52,253 bases of DNA from Actinomycetes bacterium (lineage in GTDB: Bacteria > Actinomycetota > Coriobacteriia > Anaerosomatales > JAGXFU01), in contig JAGXFU010000006.1 in the NCBI GenBank assembly GCA_024637115.1, positions 1 to 52,253 of the forward strand. The letters are read 5' to 3'. This document shows positions 1 through 8,383 of this stretch, piece after piece; the stretch's first letter is position 1; each line of letters opens with the position of its first letter. The notes beneath the pieces were generated by a model. The model was given only the letters and a program-made list of their open reading frames with translations, did not search any database and was not told where the DNA came from. Made by a program: the position numbers and the translations under genes.

Positions 1-26
1 CAGCGTCAGATGTGTATAAGAGACAG
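1..26. other. Nextera/Tn5 sequencing adapter remnant (non-genomic)
   Basis: Bases 8-26 are the 19-base Tn5 mosaic end AGATGTGTATAAGAGACAG, and bases 1-7 (CAGCGTC) are the end of the Nextera read-1 adapter that precedes it. This is library-preparation sequence left at the contig edge. The guaB3 reading frame is sensible up to base 27 and then runs into it. It should be trimmed before any use of the contig. Confidence 0.97.
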
Positions 27-196
27 GCCGAGGCGAGCACCGGCAGCGCGAAGCTATACTCCCTGCCGCGGAAGTTGAACGTCCATGAGATATCGACGTC
101 GCGCGGGTCACGTGTGCGCCTACTCGGCACGATTGCGATGTCATCAAAGCCGTAGGCACGGCGTGCGGTCTTGCCCCGTCCGATCTCGATTTCCAT
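27..196 (-). CDS. guaB3: GuaB3-type IMP dehydrogenase family protein (N-terminal fragment)
   Basis: Only the first 56 or so residues are present, because the gene runs off the contig edge into adapter sequence. The start is ATG at 196, with an AGGAGG ribosome site at about 210-215. The protein opens MEIEIGRGKTARRAYGFDD and continues with IVPSRRTRDP and LPVLAS, which I recognise as the conserved N-terminus of actinobacterial GuaB3. This is a paralogue of IMP dehydrogenase (IMP to XMP in guanine synthesis). Whether GuaB3 itself has IMPDH or GMP reductase activity is not settled by this fragment, since the catalytic cysteine loop lies outside. In Mycobacterium, guaB3 sits downstream of groEL in the same orientation, as here. 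Confidence 0.85.
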
Positions 197-538
197 GTGT
201 TCTCGCTGCCTCCTCGTATCCGTAGGTCCCAAAGAAGGGAACCGTCTTCACCTCGTATCAACCACTGCAACCACGTTCGCGGTGCGCTACCGATAGCACA
301 AAGACCAGCGCCCCGCGCCCGAGAGATGCGGCGAACGATAAGCCTGGTCTGATGTGAGCTGTGATTGCGTACCCGCGCGAGCGACCACCCACGGGTGGCA
401 CCTCGGTGTACGTATTCTATGCCGAATATCGTGACTATGTAACCGTCATGGCTATAATAGTGTCGAGTTTTCGCATCCGTGGCCGTGGACACATGAGTCC
501 AATGTGACCCCGGCCAAAGAAGAGATCGAGACGCAGCC
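197..538. other. Intergenic region between guaB3 and the amidase gene
   Basis: This 342-base stretch separates two divergent genes. It holds the guaB3 ribosome site (about 210-215, minus strand), a short inverted repeat CCACC/GGTGG at 385-398, and a plus-strand -10 element at 453-458. I find no open frame with a convincing start or composition, and no clear minus-strand promoter. Confidence 0.6.
431..458 (+). promoter_or_regulatory. Candidate promoter for the amidase gene
   Basis: A perfect TATAAT at 453-458 is preceded 16 bases upstream by GTGACT (431-436), a weak match to the -35 box. A start near 465 would give a leader of about 75 bases before the ATG at 539. The -35 match is poor, so this rests mainly on the -10 element. 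Confidence 0.5.
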
Positions 539-2281
539 ATGAATCACATCAGCCGATCTCAGGTGTTCGCGCGTCGCGCACGCCTGCCATTCATCGCCAC
601 GATTGTGGCATCAGCCCTCTGCCTGAGCATGGCATTCGCATCCCCTGCGTCCGCCACACGTGTCTTTATCGACCCCGGTCACGGAGGGCCATACCCCGGT
701 GCGGTCCAGGGCGGAGTTGCCGAGGAATACGTCAACCTCCTCATTGGCCTGGAGCTCAGTCGCGAGCTTGAGTCTCGCGGTATCGATACCGCGCTCTCGC
801 GCACGCGCGACACCTCGCCGGGCCTCAGGGACCGCGGTACCTGGCATTACGTCGACTCGGGGGTGCGCTACTACGCCGACGGTCAGACCGGTATCTACAA
901 GTACGACCCGAACCAGACCGGCTCGATCCCTTATGACGACCTCCAGGCCCGTTGCGACAAGGCTAACGAATGGGGCGCGGACATCTTCATCTCGATTCAC
1001 TGCGACTCGGTGGGTTCGAGTTCTGCCCGGGGAACCTCCACATATCGAAACTGGGACAACAAGACGGACAAGATTCTGTCGAATCGCCTCGCGACACTCG
1101 TGCAGACGGAGATGATCGCCGAGACGAGCCCCACCTACAACGTTCAGAATGACGGCGTCAATGTAGTTGGATTCTACGTGGTCCGATGGTCCAACATGCC
1201 CTCGATTCTTATCGAATCAGCGTTCCTCTCGAACAGCTATGAACGCGGCTTGCTCCTCAACCCATGGTTCCGCGCGCGACTCGCCGACGGCATCGCCGAC
1301 GGCGTGGAGCGATTCATGGCCGAGGACCCCTTCAAGCCGCTCTGGGATCGCCGCTATGGCGCTACGCGGTATGAGACCGCCACCGAGATCGCCCGTGAGG
1401 GCTGGCCCGACGGCGCCGAAACGGTCCTGCTCGCTTCGGGCGAAAACTGGCCGGATGCTCTTGCAGCAACCCCGCTCTCGATGGCGCTTGACGCCCCACT
1501 GCTTCTTACCGCGAAGTCGGGTCTGTCCTCGGCAACGAGGCATGCTCTGGCCGAGCTTGCGCCAAGCGAGATCATTGTCTTGGGTGGCGAAGCAGCACTA
1601 CTTTCGACAACGACCGTCCAGGCTGGCGCGGCCGCGGGTCTGGAGCAGGATGCCGTCAGGCGGATCGCCGGAGCGAACCGGTACGAAACCGCCGCCCTCA
1701 TTGCAGAGGAGGTGGGGATTCCCGAGTCCGGACGCGTCGTACTCGTAAGTGGAGCCTCGTTCGCTGATGCACTCTCGGTATCGGCGTCGGCCGGGGCATC
1801 CGGAGAACCGATCCTGCTCACACAGAAATCCGCGCTGCCCACATCGGTGGGTTCGTTCCTACTCGCGCACGACGAGGAGATTTCCTCGGCATGGGTGATT
1901 GGCGGAACAGCTGTCATCACCGAAGAGTTGGCAAGCGCGGTCAAGGCCGGTTCTCTTGGGTTCGGGCCAAAGGCTGTCACGCGTACGGCTGGCGTGAATC
2001 GCTACGCCACAAACATCGCAGTACTGAACGCCATGTTCCCCGGCGAGCTTGAGCCGTATGTGGCAACCGGGGTAAAGTTCCCCGATGCACTGAGCGCAGG
2101 TACGCTGGCAGCGCGAGAAGGTCGACCGATCATGCTGCTCGGCGGGCGATATATGAGCCCGTACACCCGTGAGTTCCTCATCAACGAGGAGGAACGCCTC
2201 GCGGATTTCACTATAATCGGCGGACCGGGAGCTCTCCCCTATCTCATGGACTGGGAGATCGAGAAGGGTCTCGCGCGCTAG
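539..2281 (+). CDS. Secreted N-acetylmuramoyl-L-alanine amidase with three CWB2 cell-wall-binding repeats
   Basis: The protein has 580 residues. Residues 1-39 form a Sec signal peptide with a basic start, a hydrophobic core and an ASPASA cleavage site. Residues about 41-265 are an Amidase_3 zinc domain that cuts the amide bond between MurNAc and L-alanine in peptidoglycan. The first ligand histidine is in FIDPGHGG (H48), then come a glutamate in VAEEYVN, a histidine in ISIHCDS and the late glutamate in ILIESAFLSN. Residues about 270-580 hold three CWB2 repeats, each with an A-N/T-RY-x-T start, a FADAL/WPDAL core and a VIGG/VLGG end. CWB2 modules anchor proteins non-covalently to secondary wall polymers. 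The role is probably cell separation or wall turnover. The stop codon directly abuts the stop of ychF on the other strand. Confidence 0.92.
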   Translation: MNHISRSQVFARRARLPFIATIVASALCLSMAFASPASATRVFIDPGHGGPYPGAVQGGVAEEYVNLLIGLELSRELESRGIDTALSRTRDTSPGLRDRGTWHYVDSGVRYYADGQTGIYKYDPNQTGSIPYDDLQARCDKANEWGADIFISIHCDSVGSSSARGTSTYRNWDNKTDKILSNRLATLVQTEMIAETSPTYNVQNDGVNVVGFYVVRWSNMPSILIESAFLSNSYERGLLLNPWFRARLADGIADGVERFMAEDPFKPLWDRRYGATRYETATEIAREGWPDGAETVLLASGENWPDALAATPLSMALDAPLLLTAKSGLSSATRHALAELAPSEIIVLGGEAALLSTTTVQAGAAAGLEQDAVRRIAGANRYETAALIAEEVGIPESGRVVLVSGASFADALSVSASAGASGEPILLTQKSALPTSVGSFLLAHDEEISSAWVIGGTAVITEELASAVKAGSLGFGPKAVTRTAGVNRYATNIAVLNAMFPGELEPYVATGVKFPDALSAGTLAAREGRPIMLLGGRYMSPYTREFLINEEERLADFTIIGGPGALPYLMDWEIEKGLAR

Positions 2282-3346
2282 TCAGACGTTGAAGCGGAAG
2301 TGAATGACATCCCCATCGGAGACAACGTACTCTTTGCCCTCGATGCGGAATTTGCCTGCCGCCTTCGCGCCGGACTCGCCACCTGCGGCAATGTAGTCAT
2401 CGTAGCCAACGACCTCCGCCTTGATGAACCCACGCTCAAAGTCGGTATGGATCACGGCAGCTGCCTGCGGAGCCTTCGCACCGACCGGAATCGTCCAGGC
2501 GCGCACTTCGACCTCGCCGGCCGTGAAGTAGCTCTGCAATCCCAGGAGTGAATATGCCTGGCGGATGAGCGCGTTGAGGCCGGGTTCCTCGAGGCCACTC
2601 ATATCGAGATACTCTTCGAGCTCCTCGGCTTCGAGTTCAGCCATCTCAGCTTCGATCTTTGCACAGATCGGGACCGGTATCTGCCCGTCGATGGGTGCGA
2701 TCTCCTTGCCGATGTCGTCCTCATCGATGTTGGCGACATAGAGCATGGGCTTCATGGTGAGCAGATGCAGGTCGCGCACAAGTCCGCGCTCCTCATCCGA
2801 GAGATCGAGTTTTGCCGCGCGGTGCCCCTCGTTCATCCACTCCTGCAACTTACGCATCACTTCGAGCTTCGCGGCTGCGTCCTTGTCGCGCTTGGCCTCT
2901 TTCTCGGTGCGCGACCATGCGCGGTCGATGGTGCCCAGGTCCGCCAGAATGAGCTCGGTGCGGATCGTCTCAACGTCACCCTGCGGGTCGATCCGGCCAT
3001 CGACATGGATCACGTTCTCATCGGCAAAGTACCGCACGACCTCGGCGATCGCGTCGGTCTCACGAATGTTTGCCAGGAACTGGTTGCCCAGGCCCTCACC
3101 CTCGTTCGCGCCCTTGACCAACCCGGCGATGTCAACGAATTCAACCGCTGCAGGGAGAACCGCCTGCGGATTCACAATGTCTGCGAGTTTCTGCAGACGG
3201 GAGTCCGGCACGGGAACGATGCCCACGTTGGGCTCGATGGTCGCGAACGGGTAGTTGGCCGCGAGCACGGCCTTGCGTGTGAGGGCAGTGAACAGTGTCG
3301 ACTTACCCACATTGGGAAGGCCAACGATGCCGATAGAAAGGGCCAC
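2282..3346 (-). CDS. ychF: Ribosome-associated ATPase YchF (Obg family)
   Basis: This is a 354-residue P-loop NTPase of the usual family length. The Walker A motif is GLPNVGKST at residues 9-17. The usual NKxD guanine-specificity motif is replaced by NIDE (in LYVANIDEDD), as in other YchF/OLA1 proteins, which hydrolyse ATP rather than GTP. A TGS domain forms the C-terminus. YchF binds ribosomes and has been linked to oxidative-stress responses. The start is GTG at 3346, with GAGGAG 8 bases upstream; there is no better ATG. The gene is divergent from the glycosyltransferase and convergent with the amidase, with no bases between the two stop codons, so it appears to be transcribed alone. Confidence 0.95.
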   Translation of the reverse strand: MALSIGIVGLPNVGKSTLFTALTRKAVLAANYPFATIEPNVGIVPVPDSRLQKLADIVNPQAVLPAAVEFVDIAGLVKGANEGEGLGNQFLANIRETDAIAEVVRYFADENVIHVDGRIDPQGDVETIRTELILADLGTIDRAWSRTEKEAKRDKDAAAKLEVMRKLQEWMNEGHRAAKLDLSDEERGLVRDLHLLTMKPMLYVANIDEDDIGKEIAPIDGQIPVPICAKIEAEMAELEAEELEEYLDMSGLEEPGLNALIRQAYSLLGLQSYFTAGEVEVRAWTIPVGAKAPQAAAVIHTDFERGFIKAEVVGYDDYIAAGGESGAKAAGKFRIEGKEYVVSDGDVIHFRFNV

Positions 3347-3495
3347 AGGGTATCTCCTCTAAGGATGCGTGACGAGCAGGCAACGGCGACAATGGCGTCA
3401 CCAGAGCATCTGGTACTGTACTCGATGGTTCGCCGTGGTGCCACTCGCACGTGCGACAGACTGAACGGGGACAGGCTCAATCAAGGAGGAGTCAC

Positions 3496-4632
3496 GTGCG
3501 TATCGGCATGTTCGCTGACATGTATAAGCCGCACTTGAGCGGAGTGACCAACTACATCTCACTGTACAAAGAGCGCTTCGAGCATCTCGGTCACGAAGTC
3601 TTTGTGTTCACCTATGGGAATCGCGACCATGTGGACGACGAGCCGAACGTACTGCGCTCACCGGCGCTCGCCTGGGGATCGACAGGTTGGCAGATGGGAC
3701 TCGGTGCCTCGGCCGAAGCTCGCGAGGTCATGCATTCGCTCGACATCGCACACGTGAATCACCCGTTTCTCTCAGGTCGGGTCGCATTGCGCGAATGCGG
3801 GTCGCGAGGTATCCCCGTGGTATTCACCAACCATACGCGCTACGACATCTACTCCGATGCATACGCCGGTTTCATTCCCCGCAGTATTCGCATCTCGTTT
3901 CTCAAGCGCTATCTCAACGCTTTCGCTGGCGACGTTGACCTCGTACTGGCACCGTCGCCCGGCATCAAGCAGTGGCTCTCTGATTTTGGCATCACGGATG
4001 CCGCGGTTGAGCACTCGAATGCGGTGGACACGCATCCCTTCATGTCACCTGCAGCGCCTCGAACCAAATCGGAATTCGGCTTTGCCGAGGACTCGATGGT
4101 CTTGTGCTACCTGGGCAGAATCGGACCTGAGAAGAACTTCAACCTGCTCGTTGACTCGTTCATACGCGCTGCACAAGCCAATGCCCACCTCTGCCTGCTC
4201 ATAATCGGCGATGGCCCTGGTCGAGGCGAGGCCCAGGAGAAGTTGTGGGCCCACGGCCTGATCGACCGCGTGCACTTCAACGGCCGCACGCCATACAAGG
4301 ACGTGCCCGATGTCATCGCCGCCGCAGACGCCTTTGTCACGGCCTCTGTCTCCGAAGTCCACCCGCTCGTGATCATGGAAGCAATGGCCGCAGGACTGCC
4401 CGCGGTGGGTATCCACTCGCCCGGCGTTGGCGACATCATCGATGACGGCGTGACCGGCCTCCTGACCAACGAAAGCGTTGACGAATTCGCGGCAGCACTG
4501 ACACGCATCGCACGGAATGCAGATGAGCTTCAGTCGATGTCAGCGGCAGCGTGCAAGGCGGCACAGGATTACGACATTCGCATCATGGCCGACAGGATGC
4601 TGGAACTCTACGACGGGCTGCTGGACCGCTGA
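3496..4632 (+). CDS. GT4-family glycosyltransferase
   Basis: This 378-residue GT-B fold glycosyltransferase probably moves a sugar from a nucleotide donor to a lipid or polysaccharide acceptor on the cytoplasmic membrane face. The N-terminus (VRIGMFADMYKPHLSGVTNY) is typical of the branch that includes diacylglycerol glucosyltransferases and PimB-like enzymes. The C-terminal donor domain has YLGRIGPEKNF, and the E-x7-E region is in SEVHPLVIMEAMAAGLP. I chose GTG at 3496 because AAGGAGG (3483-3489) lies 6 bases upstream. A longer frame from 3451 lacks a site and adds an unconserved basic stretch. The LysE-type gene follows after 28 bases and may be cotranscribed. The acceptor cannot be read from sequence. 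Confidence 0.85.
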   Translation: MRIGMFADMYKPHLSGVTNYISLYKERFEHLGHEVFVFTYGNRDHVDDEPNVLRSPALAWGSTGWQMGLGASAEAREVMHSLDIAHVNHPFLSGRVALRECGSRGIPVVFTNHTRYDIYSDAYAGFIPRSIRISFLKRYLNAFAGDVDLVLAPSPGIKQWLSDFGITDAAVEHSNAVDTHPFMSPAAPRTKSEFGFAEDSMVLCYLGRIGPEKNFNLLVDSFIRAAQANAHLCLLIIGDGPGRGEAQEKLWAHGLIDRVHFNGRTPYKDVPDVIAAADAFVTASVSEVHPLVIMEAMAAGLPAVGIHSPGVGDIIDDGVTGLLTNESVDEFAAALTRIARNADELQSMSAAACKAAQDYDIRIMADRMLELYDGLLDR

Positions 4633-4660
4633 GTCCGCACCTTCTGCCATACTCTGGATC

Positions 4661-5311
4661 ATGACCTCTGGGGACCTCACGGCAGCTCTGGCACTCGGCT
4701 TCTCGGCATTCCTCGTCGGGCTCTCGGGCGCAATGTCACCCGGCCCCTATCTCACGGTGACTATCACTCGTACGCTGCGCGACGGTCGCCTTGCAGCATT
4801 CCTGATGCTCGTGGGACACGCCCTACTCGAAGCGCTGCTCCTCATCGGGTTCGCGTTTGGCCTGCAGGAGTTCCTGAAACGCCCGAGCGTGGCAATGGGA
4901 ATGGCGCTCATCGGCGGAACAGTGCTTCTGTGGATGGGCTACGGGCTGCTCAAGGGAGCTTTGACCGGAACCATCGCCGCCGATCTCCAAGCTGCCGAGG
5001 AACCCTCGGCTTTCGGACCGGTGCTCCATGGAGCGCTCGTATCCCTCTCGAACCCCTACTGGACGCTGTGGTGGGCGACCATCGGCGTGAAGCTTGCCGC
5101 TGATGGTCTGGCCATCGGACCCGTGGGCGTTGTCGCATTCTTCATTGGGCATGAGCTCGCCGACGTGGCATGGTACGCCTTCGTGATTCTCGCTGTAAGC
5201 TCAGGGCGCGGGCTTCTCTCGGATCGCATCTACCGCTGGATCATTGGCGGACTCGCCGGGTTCCTGATCTACTTGGGCGCGACGTTCGTCTGGGACGGAC
5301 TGCCCTTCTAG
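4661..5311 (+). CDS. LysE/RhtB-family exporter
   Basis: This 216-residue membrane protein has about six hydrophobic segments. It carries the family motif after the first helix, LSGAMSPGPYLT, where GxxPGP is typical of LysE/RhtB amino-acid and small-metabolite exporters. A further family feature is the SLSNPYWTLWW segment in the middle. The start is taken as ATG at 4661. The frame stays open upstream into the glycosyltransferase gene, but that part is a shadow of it. No strong ribosome site precedes the ATG, so translation may depend on coupling to the upstream gene, whose stop is 28 bases away. The substrate is unknown. Confidence 0.82.
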   Translation: MTSGDLTAALALGFSAFLVGLSGAMSPGPYLTVTITRTLRDGRLAAFLMLVGHALLEALLLIGFAFGLQEFLKRPSVAMGMALIGGTVLLWMGYGLLKGALTGTIAADLQAAEEPSAFGPVLHGALVSLSNPYWTLWWATIGVKLAADGLAIGPVGVVAFFIGHELADVAWYAFVILAVSSGRGLLSDRIYRWIIGGLAGFLIYLGATFVWDGLPF

Positions 5312-5493
5312 TTCGAAGAGTCTTTCGCGGCCTCATCTTGAGCGGTTCGTGCATCCTCAACGTGCTCCACGAATGCCACGAGATCCGCGTCGGAAAGCAG
5401 CCTCTTTCGCGTGAACAGAAAGAGGACAACGAAGGAGCCGACCACGAGCAGAGTACCGATCACAACCAGTATGCCGATAGAAACGCTGATCAT
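5308..5493 (-). CDS. Small single-pass membrane protein, function unknown
   Basis: The frame encodes 61 residues. One strongly hydrophobic segment (about residues 4-28, rich in V, I and L) is followed by a basic stop-transfer patch (TRKR) and an acidic cytoplasmic tail of about 28 residues. The layout fits a real type of small membrane protein better than a shadow frame, and no other gene covers it. Against it, the ATG at 5493 has no visible ribosome site. Its stop overlaps the stop of the opposing LysE-type gene within a CTAG palindrome. It lies 30 bases downstream of the cysteine-rich gene and could be cotranscribed with it. Confidence 0.5.
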   Translation of the reverse strand: MISVSIGILVVIGTLLVVGSFVVLFLFTRKRLLSDADLVAFVEHVEDARTAQDEAAKDSSN

Positions 5494-5523
5494 GGGAGGT
5501 ACGACAGAGTAGTCATGCTCGGC

Positions 5524-5865
5524 CTAGAAGCTATCCATCATCGGATCGAACGCTTCGACGTTCCAGTCGATGCCCATCTCGGTGAGCTTCGCGTAGTACT
5601 CCTGCTCCGAGAGCTCTTTGTTGAGGATATGGAAGCGTGCCCCGTTGAGGCCAACACAGAACGCACAATCACGACAGTCAACGCACTGCACGCACTCGAT
5701 GACGCTGTCCGAGTTGTGGCAGCCGATGCAGGCACGTGAGTTGTACACATAGTTGCAGTTTCGGCATGCCTCCACATTGAAGCACCCGTAGTTATTAGAG
5801 CCATCCCGGTCGTGCGTATGCTCAGTACGGAGCTTTGTCCACTCTCTTTGGAACTCTGGATCCAT
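5524..5865 (-). CDS. Cysteine-rich protein with CxxC-type repeats, function unknown
   Basis: The protein has 113 residues, with ten cysteines packed between about residues 26 and 70. They fall in a repeating pattern (EACRNC, RACIGC, IECVQCVDCRDC, AFC) with aromatic and asparagine residues between. The C-terminal part reads FHILNKELSEQEYYAKL, which resembles the end of cysteine-rich proteins common in uncultured bacteria and archaea. That resemblance is from memory. The spacing suggests metal binding or a stacked repeat fold, but no specific ligand can be named. The start is ATG at 5865, because AGGAGA lies 6 bases upstream; a longer frame to 5949 has no such site. It follows groEL on the same strand across a terminator. 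Confidence 0.72.
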   Translation of the reverse strand: MDPEFQREWTKLRTEHTHDRDGSNNYGCFNVEACRNCNYVYNSRACIGCHNSDSVIECVQCVDCRDCAFCVGLNGARFHILNKELSEQEYYAKLTEMGIDWNVEAFDPMMDSF

Positions 5866-5954
5866 GGTGGCTCTCCTGTGGCGTTCGCCGAGTTGTGCCT
5901 TCGAGTGTAACGCGCATCGCGACGACGTGCATCCGTCAGGCCGCCACACAGAAA

Positions 5955-5987
5955 CGAGGTCCCGGAGCGAACCGCCCCGGGACCTCG
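5955..5987 (-). terminator. Terminator hairpin after groEL
   Basis: A perfect 11-base stem (CGAGGTCCCGG pairing with CCGGGACCTCG) encloses an 11-base loop. It lies 38 bases past the groEL stop on the minus strand and is followed by a short TTTC. The U-tract is short, so termination may be partial or Rho-assisted. Confidence 0.7.
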
Positions 5988-6025
5988 CATTTCACCTGAT
6001 AGCAGGCGGGATGAGCGCTCGCGCG

Positions 6026-7678
<1,653 letters not shown>

Positions 7679-7724
7679 CTATCGAGACGTTCGTAGAATG
7701 GAGCGAACTGGTGGCACGGCCGTC

Positions 7725-8015
7725 CTAGCCCTCAACAACGGCGAAGATATCGCTCTCGTTGAGGATCTTGTACTCGACACCCTCAATCTTGATGTCCTGG
7801 CCGCCGTACTTGCCATACACGACCGTGTCGCCGACCTTGACGTCGAGCGCGATACGCTCGCCATCGTCGTTACGCTTGCCCTCGCCTGCGGCGACGACTT
7901 CGCCGCGCTGCGGCTTTTCCTTGGCGGAGTCCGGGATAACGAGACCTGACTTGGTCTCCCTCTCGGCTTCCGCCGGCTTGACGATCACGCGATCGCCCAA
8001 TGGTTTGAGATTCAT
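7725..8015 (-). CDS. groES: Co-chaperonin GroES (Hsp10)
   Basis: This 96-residue protein caps the GroEL chamber. It begins [14 protein letters not shown], and the mobile loop lies in [17 protein letters not shown], where the IVL-like tripeptide (LVI) contacts GroEL. The family length is about 95-100, so it is complete. ATG at 8015 is preceded by AGGAGG at a spacing of 7. The leader from the predicted transcription start is about 180 bases, which is long for this operon type. The CIRCE operator sits at its very 5' end. No other function is likely. Confidence 0.98.
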   Translation of the reverse strand: MNLKPLGDRVIVKPAEAERETKSGLVIPDSAKEKPQRGEVVAAGEGKRNDDGERIALDVKVGDTVVYGKYGGQDIKIEGVEYKILNESDIFAVVEG

Positions 8016-8167
8016 TCGCTGCCCTCCTGTATTTCCTGATACGACAACGCCAATAGATACCGAACACGAATGAAGGCCAGGCAGACCCCCACTGCGATGC
8101 TCCCGAATGCACATCGTTCTTGTGCGCAAGGGCTGTATACCCGTTTCGCAACCGGATTCATCGCTTG

Positions 8168-8194
8168 CTAGCACTCGCTAGGCGTGAGTGCCAA
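8168..8194 (-). promoter_or_regulatory. CIRCE operator (HrcA binding site) of groESL
   Basis: On the minus strand the sequence is TTGGCACTC, nine spacer bases, then GAGTGCTAG. This matches the CIRCE consensus TTAGCACTC-N9-GAGTGCTAA with two changes. It lies directly at the predicted transcription start, the usual position for repression by HrcA and release on heat shock. hrcA itself is not in the window. Confidence 0.93.
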
Positions 8195-8203
8195 CAGTAT
8201 CGG

Positions 8204-8232
8204 ATTCTAGGGCACCTGGGAGCAAGGTTCAA
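8204..8232 (-). promoter_or_regulatory. Vegetative promoter of groES-groEL
   Basis: On the minus strand TTGAAC (8227-8232) and TAGAAT (8204-8209) are separated by exactly 17 bases. The predicted start near 8197 falls at the edge of the CIRCE element. Each box differs from the sigma-70/SigA consensus at two positions or fewer. Confidence 0.85.
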
Positions 8233-8312
8233 GGGGCAATTTATGCCGATTTCGTGAAGAAAGTTGAGCGTCTGCGACTGAGATATCGTATGCGAACCCG
8301 CTAGCGCGTCAA

Positions 8313-8340
8313 GAGGGCCGGATCCAAAGACCCGGCCCTC
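8313..8340 (-). terminator. Terminator hairpin after the CWB2 protein gene
   Basis: A nine-base GC-rich stem (GAGGGCCGG pairing with CCGGCCCTC) encloses a ten-base loop. It lies 43 bases past the stop of the 8384-9940 gene and upstream of the groESL promoter. The trailing T-run is very short (TT), so strength is uncertain. Confidence 0.6.
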
Positions 8341-8383
8341 CCTTTCAGAGCACGTCACAAACGCAGAATACAAACCCGTGCTT

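Noticed and set aside
385..398. Short inverted repeat CCACC/GGTGG in the guaB3-amidase gap as an operator
   Set aside because: Five-base stems are expected by chance in this GC-rich sequence, and its position relative to the -10 element is not informative.
3451..3495. Longer N-terminus for the GT4 glycosyltransferase
   Set aside because: No ribosome site precedes it, while AAGGAGG sits correctly before the GTG at 3496, and homologous proteins begin there.
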